In this document: piece by piece, positions 1 through 5,220 of the stretch
Position numbering within the stretch: the stretch's first letter is position 1
How the letters are laid out: every line of letters begins with the position of its first letter
The notes under the pieces: model-generated
Seen by the model: only the letters and a program-made list of their open reading frames with translations
Told to the model about the DNA's origin: nothing
Databases searched by the model: none
DNA from: an uncultured Oligoflexia bacterium
GTDB taxonomy: Bacteria; Bdellovibrionota; Bacteriovoracia; Bacteriovoracales; Bacteriovoracaceae
DNA: 5,220 nucleotides
NCBI GenBank assembly: GCA_950060715.1
Contig: CATLVA010000148.1
Location: 1 to 5,220, forward strand
Direction: 5' to 3'
Program-made: the position numbers and the translations under genes

Positions 1-2006
1 TAGGAAGTATCAACAAGTAATCTCGTAAACCTAGTATCCACATCCTCTTGAGGATCCAAAAAATATCCTTGGGAAATCTTAAACTCTCCAAGTTTAGTAT
101 ATTGAAAATTGTCTTTAAGGTATCTCTCATCGGCTAGATAATTAAAGCTTCTTGGGCTTTTTCTAATCAACGTATTGTTCCACTGAAGTTCTAATGTATT
201 ATTGGGTGGAATCAAAGTTCTAGTTTCGTTTGAGCCGGTTGTGTAAAGCTCTCGAGTGATTGCATCCCGGTAATCAAACCAGCCGTTTTCGTCTTGAATT
301 TGCTCTAAAAAATTTTGATTTCCGCTTTCACTGGAGTTAACTAATTGATAGTGAATAAGTTTGAATTCTTGCGAGTGGCGATAGCTATTTTTTCTCACCG
401 TAATTTTTTCTTGAGTGAGAGTATCTTTAAGCCTTGGAAGCTTTCCAATAATTTCAGGTGATAAAGAAGTATCTTTTTTACGGTCAGTATCACTTAATTT
501 GATTCTGTCCTCTTCTTTGATCTCATCAATCCCATAGGTTTCCTCATAGGCAAGACCGTAGATCCGATCTAAGCTGAAGGCGAATTCCGTGGATACGAGA
601 GACGAAACTTTACTAAATCCTTTTTGATTCTCATCACTGAATTTGTATTCTTGATAGTCCAATTGGTAGCGAGTCTTTAGAGTCGTAGGCCCTATACTCA
701 TAAGATTTAATTCTGCATAAGGGGCTAGATCAACTCGACTGGCATTTCTTAAATAGTCCACTTCTTGAATTCGATTTTGCTTGAAAACAGTAAAATCACC
801 ATCAAAGCCAGCAGACATTTTATAAAAATAGTCACTATCTATTTCCCAAAAAAGAAATGGTCTCGTTGCCAAACTAACACGCGGTAGGATTTGAACATAC
901 GAATCATCAAATGCAATTGGATCGGCGACAATAATATTTTGTTTGTAATCTGACTCAAGAGACAGAGAAAAGCTATCAAAGCGAAGATCACCCGCAAACT
1001 CAGCACCTACGTCATTTCTAAATAAATAGTCTTCTGTATAGTAATTATAGTCACGATAAAAATCATTGTCCTTAGAGCCGGTCACTTTCAAGTGATAACC
1101 AAAATCCTCACTCCATTGTTGATGATTTTCTAATTCAAAAAAATGTCTAAAATAACTGGTTCCTGATTTCTCGGTATTCTTCTCACCTGGTCGATAGATT
1201 TCATCGTGAACCATTTTATTATTAAATTCAATCCAACTATATTCAGAGAATGCCTGACGATATTGCAAGTTCATCCCATAACCTCTTTGAGAGAGAAACA
1301 GCGGAGTGAAAGTAAAATCTAGAGAATCATTAACGGCCCAAAAAACAGGTTGCTCATAATGAAATCCATCAATATTTCGAGTGGAAACTCTTGGAAAAAG
1401 GATCCCCGACTCTCTTTGATTTTTAATAGGAAGAGCAATATAAGGAACGTAGAGAACATCGACTCCTTTAACTTTAACTAAGGCGTGATAAAGCTGAACG
1501 TATTGATCAATCTCAACATAAACCTCTTTTCCAGAGATTAACCATGACTCAGTACAGTCTCTACAAGTCGTAAATTCAGCATCTTTAGCATAATAGTTCT
1601 TTTCAGATTTTCGTAATAACTCAGTAGCAACAATACTGAAGTCGGATGTGATCATCCTCGCGTTTAGTAAACGAAGTTTTCCCGACTGCATATTGTATTC
1701 TATTTTGGATGCATAGACGGTGATGTTCTCACCAACAAAACGAACACTTCCCTCCATAAATACTTCACCAGATTTGGTATTGAAGCTTGCTTTCTCTCCA
1801 TAGAGGGTATCCTTACCTGAACTCACTACAACATTACCGATGGCCTCAAAAAAGGTTCCACCTTCACGACGATAAGCTTTCTCTGAAAATACACTCACGG
1901 TATTTCCAAGCTTTAATTGTAAGGTATTAGCTGCGTGTAAAGGCGTTGATAAAATGGCCAATAAAATAATTAGAGCCAGTAACCAAGACTCGCCCTTTAA
2001 AATCAC
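1..2006 (-). CDS. lptD: LPS-assembly protein LptD (OstA/Imp), C-terminus beyond the window
   Basis: LptD is the outer-membrane beta-barrel that, with the lipoprotein LptE, receives LPS from the periplasmic Lpt bridge and inserts it in the outer leaflet. Read from the GTG at 2006, 668 codons are visible. Residues 1-25 form a signal peptide (core LLALIILLAILS, then LHA|AN). An OstA/LptA-like beta-jellyroll follows at about 27-145 (FFEAIGNVVV, LYGEKASFNTKSGEV). Next comes TTCRDCTESW with Cys148 and Cys151, a typical junction in LptD. From about 175 the barrel carries family signatures: YVPYIALP, ESGILFPR, FWAVNDSLDFTFTP and LSQRGYG, then alternating aromatic strands. The last complete codons read LLVDTS and the split codon is TA-, so Tyr and continuation are more likely than a stop; the family usually runs to 700-800 or more residues. 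It overlaps folC by 80 bases and has no promoter of its own that I can see. The start is uncertain: a TTG at 2045 has the better ribosome binding site, while the GTG gives the more conventional signal peptide. Family assignment is firm; start and end are not. Confidence 0.93.
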   Translation of the reverse strand, partial: MILKGESWLLALIILLAILSTPLHAANTLQLKLGNTVSVFSEKAYRREGGTFFEAIGNVVVSSGKDTLYGEKASFNTKSGEVFMEGSVRFVGENITVYASKIEYNMQSGKLRLLNARMITSDFSIVATELLRKSEKNYYAKDAEFTTCRDCTESWLISGKEVYVEIDQYVQLYHALVKVKGVDVLYVPYIALPIKNQRESGILFPRVSTRNIDGFHYEQPVFWAVNDSLDFTFTPLFLSQRGYGMNLQYRQAFSEYSWIEFNNKMVHDEIYRPGEKNTEKSGTSYFRHFFELENHQQWSEDFGYHLKVTGSKDNDFYRDYNYYTEDYLFRNDVGAEFAGDLRFDSFSLSLESDYKQNIIVADPIAFDDSYVQILPRVSLATRPFLFWEIDSDYFYKMSAGFDGDFTVFKQNRIQEVDYLRNASRVDLAPYAELNLMSIGPTTLKTRYQLDYQEYKFSDENQKGFSKVSSLVSTEFAFSLDRIYGLAYEETYGIDEIKEEDRIKLSDTDRKKDTSLSPEIIGKLPRLKDTLTQEKITVRKNSYRHSQEFKLIHYQLVNSSESGNQNFLEQIQDENGWFDYRDAITRELYTTGSNETRTLIPPNNTLELQWNNTLIRKSPRSFNYLADERYLKDNFQYTKLGEFKISQGYFLDPQEDVDTRFTRLLVDTS

Positions 2007-3057
2007 TTGCTTTAAATGTCTCTCTATCGAGTATAGGGAAATCAAACTTTTCCTTAAGTTTAAGTCTTTTCACTTCTTTCAGCGCTTTATAATGCTCAAA
2101 CCTATAATAATAGATTTGATCGCTTCGAAATTTTTTCGAAGCTTGTTCCATCATCGTGTTTAAATCCGACCAAGGACGTTCGCTAAAAGAGATGATTAAA
2201 TAATCATAATTATTATACTTTGATGAATCTAGGAATTGAAATAATTTTCTTATTCCCTCAGGGTTATGACTGGGATAAAAATCAAAATGAGCTGCTCCTT
2301 GCTCCCACTCATAGCGCTTTGCAAAATTAAATGGCGCTACCTGTAATTTTTCTCCAATAATCGACTCTGCAATTTTAAGCGCTAAGTTTTGATTTGAACG
2401 GGAGAAGTCTAGGCCTTTTGAATCAAGTGGATACCAATTAAAACCCACTTCACGTTGAATTTGCCCCATTTTTAAATTGAGATAGTCGAGAGTAAAACTG
2501 GTAAAAACAGTCTGCTGGCACCTGGTGATGCCGGCCTTTTCTTTTAAAATTTGCTCGTACCTATTTCCCAGTAAATCTTGATGGTCACGGCTTATAGACG
2601 TAATTGCGGCAAAATCCGCATCAATCACGTTGGTAGCATCTAACCGACCCCCGAGACCCACCTCCAGAATAATGACATCCACAGAACTTCTTTTAACCAA
2701 TTCAAGAAAACTTAAAAAAAGAAATTCGAAATAGCTAATTCTTCTAGAGAGCCTGCTTTGAAGACTTTCAAAAACATTTAAAAGCTCTGAATCATCAATC
2801 TGTTTTCCAGAAAAAATAAATCTTTCGTTTACACAAACTAAATGTGGTGAAGTATTAAGAGCTGTTTTTTTACCAGCTAGTCTTAATAAGTATTCAAGCG
2901 AACGCGAAGTTTCGCCCTTCCCATTAGTTCCTGCAATTGTGACTACTTGGCATTTAGGAGAAAGTTCTAGCTCATCAACTAATTGTTTTAAATGCTCAAA
3001 CTCCCCAGAGAATATCTCATTAAGATAATGCTCTTCCAGCCATTGATCCGGAGTCAT
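1927..3057 (-). CDS. folC: Bifunctional folylpolyglutamate synthase / dihydrofolate synthase
   Basis: FolC is a cytoplasmic Mur-ligase-family enzyme that joins L-glutamate to dihydropteroate and then to reduced folates, using ATP. The 376-residue protein shows the P-loop AGTNGKGE at 42-49, SPHL and NERF at 70-80, FEFLFLSF at 110-117, and the central signature EVGLGGRLDATNVI at 132-145. SISRDHQDLLG (154-164) and KEKAGI (172-177) follow; Lys174 corresponds to the lysine that is carbamylated in this family. The carboxy-terminal domain is recognisable from KRYEWEQ (248-254), SHNPEG (263-268) and the closing VLVTGSNYFIGHF (357-369). That domain is short and divergent: total length is below the usual 420-430, and the family's D-x-A-H-N reads Y-P-S-H-N. 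The start lies 3 bases after the accD stop (TAA GAA ATG) with no good ribosome binding site, which suggests translational coupling to accD. The 3' end overlaps lptD. Assignment is secure; retention of both activities is not shown. Confidence 0.93.
   Translation of the reverse strand: MTPDQWLEEHYLNEIFSGEFEHLKQLVDELELSPKCQVVTIAGTNGKGETSRSLEYLLRLAGKKTALNTSPHLVCVNERFIFSGKQIDDSELLNVFESLQSRLSRRISYFEFLFLSFLELVKRSSVDVIILEVGLGGRLDATNVIDADFAAITSISRDHQDLLGNRYEQILKEKAGITRCQQTVFTSFTLDYLNLKMGQIQREVGFNWYPLDSKGLDFSRSNQNLALKIAESIIGEKLQVAPFNFAKRYEWEQGAAHFDFYPSHNPEGIRKLFQFLDSSKYNNYDYLIISFSERPWSDLNTMMEQASKKFRSDQIYYYRFEHYKALKEVKRLKLKEKFDFPILDRETFKASDFKGRVLVTGSNYFIGHFINAFTRS
2051..2055 (-). promoter_or_regulatory. 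Candidate ribosome binding site for lptD (favours TTG start at 2045)
   Basis: On the minus strand AAGGA lies five bases upstream of an in-frame TTG at 2045, inside folC. The alternative GTG at 2006 has only a weak GAGAG about 13 bases upstream. The next in-frame stop upstream is TGA at 2070-2072, so the start must lie between these points and no ATG is available. The TTG would extend the signal peptide n-region by 13 residues (MISLYSIERHLKQ before the GTG codon). Confidence 0.4.
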
Positions 3058-3060
3058 TTC

Positions 3061-3906
3061 TTAATTAAACATTCTAATAAAGAAATCCAGTTCCTCTTTC
3101 ATTTTATGTCTTGGAACAATTCTATCGATGAATCCATGATCTAGTAAAAACTCAGAGCGCTGGAATCCCTCTGGTAGAGTCTGTCTGATAGACTGCTCAA
3201 TAACTCTTGGTCCAGCGAAACCAATCAAAGCCTTAGGCTCTGCAATATTGATATCACCTTGAATCGAAAAACTTGCGGCACACCCACCTGTAGTTGGGTC
3301 GGTAAGAATTGATATATATGGGATACCTAGGTCTTTTAGTTTCTTTCTAGAAGATGAGGTTTTCGCCATTTGCATTAAAGATAAAATCCCCTCCTGCATT
3401 CTTGCTCCACCAGAACAAGATACAACGATGACAGGAATCTTTTTCTCAATTCCAATATCCATGGCGCGAGCAATTTTTTCACCCGTAACGACTCCCATAG
3501 ATCCTCCCATAAAAGAAAAATCCATAACCGCCATAGCAACTTCTTTGCCATTGATCTCACCAACTCCACATATTGTACCGTCAGTGCGTCCTGTATTTTT
3601 ATGCGCTTTAACCAAACGATCTTTATAGGCACTCTTATCAGAGAACTCTAGCGGATCAGTTGTCGATAAACTAATAGCATGCTCTTTAAAGCTTCCAGCA
3701 TCAGTAATCAATTGAATCCTATCCCATGCACTCATCCGGTAATGATGTCCACATTGAGGGCATACATTTAAATTAGATTCGAGCTTTTCAGACTCTAAAA
3801 CTTCACCACAGCCAGAGCATTTCTTCCAAAGGCCTGCTGGTATATTATCATTTTGCTTTTTAGCATTTTTGATTTTTGGGTTTTTAACTGAATCAAACCA
3901 TCCCAT
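3061..3906 (-). CDS. accD: Acetyl-CoA carboxylase carboxyltransferase subunit beta
   Basis: AccD and AccA form the carboxyltransferase that moves CO2 from biotin on AccB to acetyl-CoA, giving malonyl-CoA, the committed step of fatty-acid synthesis. From the chosen start the protein has 281 residues, near the E. coli length of 304. An amino-terminal zinc ribbon has Cys30-x2-Cys33 and Cys49-x2-Cys52 (KKCSGCGE, NVCPQCGHHYRMS). The crotonase-fold carboxyltransferase domain has MDFSFMGGSMG, SGGARMQEG at about 165-173, DPTTGGCAASF at about 203-213, and FAGPRVIEQ with LPEGFQRSEFL near the end. The reading frame is open back to an ATG at 3957. The ATG at 3906 is preferred because AAGGAG sits six bases upstream and the product then begins MGWFDSV, matching the family start (E. 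coli MSWIERI). It appears to be first in the accD-folC-lptD operon. The AccA partner is not in the window. Confidence 0.96.
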   Translation of the reverse strand: MGWFDSVKNPKIKNAKKQNDNIPAGLWKKCSGCGEVLESEKLESNLNVCPQCGHHYRMSAWDRIQLITDAGSFKEHAISLSTTDPLEFSDKSAYKDRLVKAHKNTGRTDGTICGVGEINGKEVAMAVMDFSFMGGSMGVVTGEKIARAMDIGIEKKIPVIVVSCSGGARMQEGILSLMQMAKTSSSRKKLKDLGIPYISILTDPTTGGCAASFSIQGDINIAEPKALIGFAGPRVIEQSIRQTLPEGFQRSEFLLDHGFIDRIVPRHKMKEELDFFIRMFN

Positions 3907-3912
3907 AAATTT

Positions 3913-3918
3913 CTCCTT
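3913..3918 (-). promoter_or_regulatory. Ribosome binding site of accD
   Basis: AAGGAG on the minus strand, followed by the six-base spacer AAATTT and the ATG at 3906. It is the strongest Shine-Dalgarno in the window and decides the accD start against the upstream in-frame ATGs at 3930 and 3957. Confidence 0.8.
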
Positions 3919-3919
3919 G

Positions 3920-3951
3920 AGTTCGCTCATTATTCCACAATGATTCGAACT
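3920..3951. repeat. Imperfect inverted repeat upstream of accD
   Basis: AGTTCG-C-TCAT (3920-3930) and ATGA-TT-CGAACT (3940-3951) are reverse complements apart from a one-base against two-base bulge, with a nine-base spacer (TATTCCACA). The element spans the proposed accD -10 box and ends just before the ribosome binding site. It could be an operator for a dimeric regulator. I cannot assign it to a known regulator. Confidence 0.4.
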
Positions 3952-3957
3952 TGCCAT
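3929..3957 (-). promoter_or_regulatory. Possible sigma-70-like promoter of the accD-folC-lptD operon
   Basis: On the minus strand, ATGGCA (3952-3957, 4 of 6 to TTGACA) and AATAAT (3929-3934, 5 of 6 to TATAAT) are separated by 17 bases. Transcription would begin near 3922 and give a short leader carrying the AAGGAG. The -35 match is weak and AT-rich sequence makes such boxes common, so this is only a candidate. Confidence 0.3.
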
Positions 3958-3980
3958 TTAATTTTTTGTCCTGATATCCT
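3951..3980 (+). promoter_or_regulatory. Possible promoter of the ceramidase-like gene
   Basis: TTGCCA (3951-3956, 4 of 6) and TATCCT (3975-3980, 4 of 6) with 18-base spacing. Its -35 box covers nearly the same bases as the proposed divergent accD -35. The start site would be near 3987, leaving a very short leader. Another -10-like box, TAAAAT at 3983-3988, has no matching -35. Weak evidence. Confidence 0.25.
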
Positions 3981-3988
3981 ATTAAAAT

Positions 3989-3993
3989 AAGGA
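3989..3993 (+). promoter_or_regulatory. Ribosome binding site of the ceramidase-like gene
   Basis: AAGGA followed by a nine-base spacer to the ATG at 4003. It supports that ATG as the start. Confidence 0.65.
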
Positions 3994-4002
3994 TGAAATT
4001 TA

Positions 4003-5001
4003 ATGTCTTACTACGTCAATCCCCATAAGTTTTCTTGCCCCTGGCACCCGTATGCTCAAGAGTTTGGCGCACCGAATATAAAATGGTGTGAAGAAACTAT
4101 GTGTACTTGGATAAGTGAACCTTCTAATGCATGGTCTAGTCTAGCTTTCATAGTGATAGCTCTGGTATTGGAGTATGTAAGTAAGAAGAAAAGAGCTGAT
4201 TTTGACACACAATTCTATGTCAGATTGGTATTTTTTGTGGGTCTTGGCTCCGCCCTCTATCACGCTTCCCTAAACTATCTCACCCAGCTTATCGATTACC
4301 TCGTTATGTATTTGGTTATATTTTGGGGGATGGCGATTAACCTCAAAGCAATTGGTAAAGTAAATGACGGTAATAAATTTTATTTCTGGGGTGGCTTTGT
4401 CGCTTTGGCAATGGTTGTCACTCATTTCTTTTATATTTCAAATATTCCGGTTCAGTTTTTAATTGCTATCGCTGCCCTCATGTTTCTTTTTAGTGAGTAC
4501 AAGGTCAGATCAATTGAAAAAAGAAATTATAAGTTTCTCATTATTGGATTTGGTGCCATCTGCCTAGGTGAAGTCTTCTCTATCCTAGACCTAGAACGTG
4601 TTATCTGTAATCCGAATAACCATATTTTTCAAGCTCATGCCCTCTGGCATAATCTCTCAGCAATTGGTCTTGGGGCGATTTATTTTCACTTTATTCAAAA
4701 GCTGCCTGCTTCGGCCTTTCAAACGCAAAAGGCAGATGAAGAAGAATACACTCCTCACAGTCACCTAGAGCCGGTAGAGATGCTTAAAGAAGAAGTGCCT
4801 GAGGATGAAAGCTTTGATGAAGAAACGAAAGAACATAATATTCAAGAATTTATTACTGAAAATAGTGAAGAAGAAAAAATAGAAGTAATAGAAGAAGAAG
4901 CGACAAAACCTGAGACAGAATTAGAAGAAACCGAAGAAGCAGATCCAAATCAATTGAGTCTTTTTGATGTCGATAGCGAGGAAGAGGATAAAAAAGACTG
5001 A
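4003..5001 (+). CDS. Alkaline-ceramidase-like (CREST superfamily) seven-helix membrane protein with acidic tail
   Basis: Alkaline ceramidases are zinc-dependent intramembrane amidases that split ceramide into sphingoid base and fatty acid; bacterial members are mostly uncharacterised. Ser83, His87 and Asp98 (GSALYHASL...LIDY) plus His212-x3-His216 (HALWH) reproduce the spacing of the human ACER3 zinc site (Ser77, His81, Asp92, His217, His221). Near the amino end, WCEE (28-31) and SEPSN (38-42) resemble the ACER3 calcium-site segment, but the Asp before Trp is Lys27 and the Asn is Thr32. I count seven hydrophobic helices, starting near 43, 71, 92, 126, 149, 177 and 213. Lys/Arg-rich loops at 60-64, 115-125 and 166-177 put the amino end outside and the carboxyl end in the cytoplasm. 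Residues 243-332 form a tail with 38 Asp/Glu, seven Lys and no Arg. It contains QLSLF at 317-321, a match to the sliding-clamp-binding consensus. The gene is divergent from accD and apparently monocistronic. The superfamily call is strong; ceramide as substrate is inference. Confidence 0.85.
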   Translation: MSYYVNPHKFSCPWHPYAQEFGAPNIKWCEETMCTWISEPSNAWSSLAFIVIALVLEYVSKKKRADFDTQFYVRLVFFVGLGSALYHASLNYLTQLIDYLVMYLVIFWGMAINLKAIGKVNDGNKFYFWGGFVALAMVVTHFFYISNIPVQFLIAIAALMFLFSEYKVRSIEKRNYKFLIIGFGAICLGEVFSILDLERVICNPNNHIFQAHALWHNLSAIGLGAIYFHFIQKLPASAFQTQKADEEEYTPHSHLEPVEMLKEEVPEDESFDEETKEHNIQEFITENSEEEKIEVIEEEATKPETELEETEEADPNQLSLFDVDSEEEDKKD

Positions 5002-5036
5002 TTTTAGAGGCAGTCAATTTTATTTATTTTCAAATC

Positions 5037-5056
5037 ATGAGCAACTAAGTGCTCGT
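5037..5056 (+). other. Small hairpin downstream of the ceramidase-like gene
   Basis: GAGCA (5039-5043) pairs with TGCTC (5050-5054) around a six-base loop. An A-T and a G-U pair extend the base of the stem. No T-run follows, so by itself it is not an intrinsic terminator. It may stabilise the 3' end of the mRNA, or be chance. Confidence 0.4.
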
Positions 5057-5067
5057 ATTTACTTATA

Positions 5068-5102
5068 TGGGTGGTATTAACCACCTAAAATACCCCGTTT
5101 TT
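5068..5102 (+). terminator. Probable terminator region with two alternative stems
   Basis: Stem A pairs 5068-5075 with 5080-5087 (TGGGTGGT against ACCACCTA, one G-U pair) around the loop ATTA. A second stem B pairs GGTATT (5073-5078) with AATACC (5089-5094) and is followed by CCG and five T residues at 5098-5102. The stems share bases and exclude each other. Stem A is stronger but ten bases short of the T-run; stem B is weaker but almost adjacent to it. The position after the 5001 stop fits termination of the ceramidase-like transcript. The short T-run makes efficiency doubtful. Confidence 0.5.
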
Positions 5103-5117
5103 CATTAAAATTATTCT

Positions 5118-5123
5118 TATAAT
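5118..5123 (+). promoter_or_regulatory. Consensus -10 box (TATAAT) for the downstream gene
   Basis: Exact TATAAT, 34 bases before the ATG at 5158, which would place the transcription start near 5130 and give a leader of about 28 bases. I find no good -35 at the right distance (CCGTTT at 17-base spacing), so this may be an activator-dependent promoter or a chance match in AT-rich DNA. It lies right after the terminator-like T-run, as expected for a new transcription unit. Confidence 0.45.
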
Positions 5124-5143
5124 CACCCGATAAAGCACAAGTG

Positions 5144-5148
5144 AAGGG
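5144..5148 (+). promoter_or_regulatory. Ribosome binding site of the right-edge gene
   Basis: AAGGG with a nine-base spacer to the ATG at 5158; it supports that reading frame as a real gene start. Confidence 0.55.
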
Positions 5149-5157
5149 TTAATTTTA

Positions 5158-5220
5158 ATGAAGTATCTAGGTTTAATAATTTCCATGTTTTTTATGCTTC
5201 AAGCGAGAAGTAACGATATG
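5158..5220 (+). CDS. Start of a probable exported protein, cut by the window edge
   Basis: Twenty-one codons are visible: a Lys at position 2, a hydrophobic stretch LGLIISMFFML, then QARSNDM. This is the layout of a Sec signal peptide, with a possible cleavage after the Ala-Arg-Ser at 16-18. No lipobox cysteine is seen in the visible part. A ribosome binding site and a TATAAT box precede it. Two further in-frame ATGs (codons 10 and 13) lie inside the hydrophobic segment and would destroy the signal peptide, so the first ATG is preferred. The function cannot be told from this fragment. Confidence 0.6.
   Translation, partial: MKYLGLIISMFFMLQARSNDM

Noticed and set aside
1..2. Possible lptD stop codon at the left edge (split codon TA-)
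   Set aside because: The visible barrel is still in a strand-like segment and shorter than usual LptD, so Tyr and continuation are more likely; it cannot be decided here.
1954..2163. Plus-strand open frame of 69 codons across the folC/lptD junction
   Set aside because: It lies antisense to two well-supported genes, resembles no family I know and has no ribosome binding site.
3428..3628. Plus-strand open frame of 66 codons inside accD
   Set aside because: It is antisense to the conserved carboxyltransferase core and is a by-product of its codon pattern.
3375..3632. Minus-strand open frame of 85 codons in another frame of accD
   Set aside because: It overlaps accD in the same direction within the most conserved part; no signs of independent function.
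3944..3949. TTCGAA palindrome as a separate operator
   Set aside because: The symmetry does not extend beyond six bases; the larger imperfect inverted repeat that contains it is the better candidate.
3907..3957. Seventeen-residue amino-terminal extension of AccD from the ATG at 3957
   Set aside because: The ATG at 3906 has AAGGAG at ideal spacing and matches the family start; the extension would cover the promoter and ribosome binding site region.
1..5220. tRNA, rRNA, CRISPR arrays, insertion sequences or att sites
   Set aside because: I saw no cloverleaf, repeat-spacer pattern, transposase coding or flanking direct repeats; nearly all of the window is covered by ordinary genes.

Overview
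The window reads as chromosomal DNA from an AT-rich Gram-negative bacterium. Gram-negative status follows from lptD, whose product inserts lipopolysaccharide in the outer membrane. The combination of low GC, an accD-folC-lptD cluster and a stand-alone alkaline-ceramidase-like membrane protein would fit a Bdellovibrio/Bacteriovorax-type lineage (Bdellovibrionota), some of which are known to make sphingolipids. That assignment is inference from gene content and base composition; no marker gene here settles it.

Left part (1 to about 3906, minus strand): a tight operon read right to left. accD (acetyl-CoA carboxylase carboxyltransferase beta subunit) comes first, then folC (folylpolyglutamate/dihydrofolate synthase) after a 3-base gap, then lptD, which begins inside the 3' end of folC in another reading frame and leaves the window at position 1. 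lptD is the largest gene here, with more than 660 codons visible. Its barrel, OstA-like domain and signal peptide are all readable. The operon joins fatty-acid precursor supply, folate metabolism and outer-membrane biogenesis.

Middle (3907 to 4002): a 96-base divergent intergenic region with a strong Shine-Dalgarno for accD, a Shine-Dalgarno for the rightward gene, weak overlapping promoter-like boxes on both strands and an imperfect inverted repeat just upstream of accD.

Right part (4003 to 5001, plus strand): a seven-helix membrane protein of the alkaline ceramidase/CREST superfamily. The Ser/His/Asp/HxxxH catalytic set has the same spacing as human ACER3. It carries a roughly 90-residue very acidic cytoplasmic tail containing QLSLF, an exact match to the consensus bacterial sliding-clamp-binding peptide. 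This is the most unusual observation in the window. It is followed by 156 non-coding bases with two hairpins, a mutually exclusive alternative stem next to a T-run, and a perfect TATAAT box. The first 21 codons of a probable exported protein then run off the right edge.
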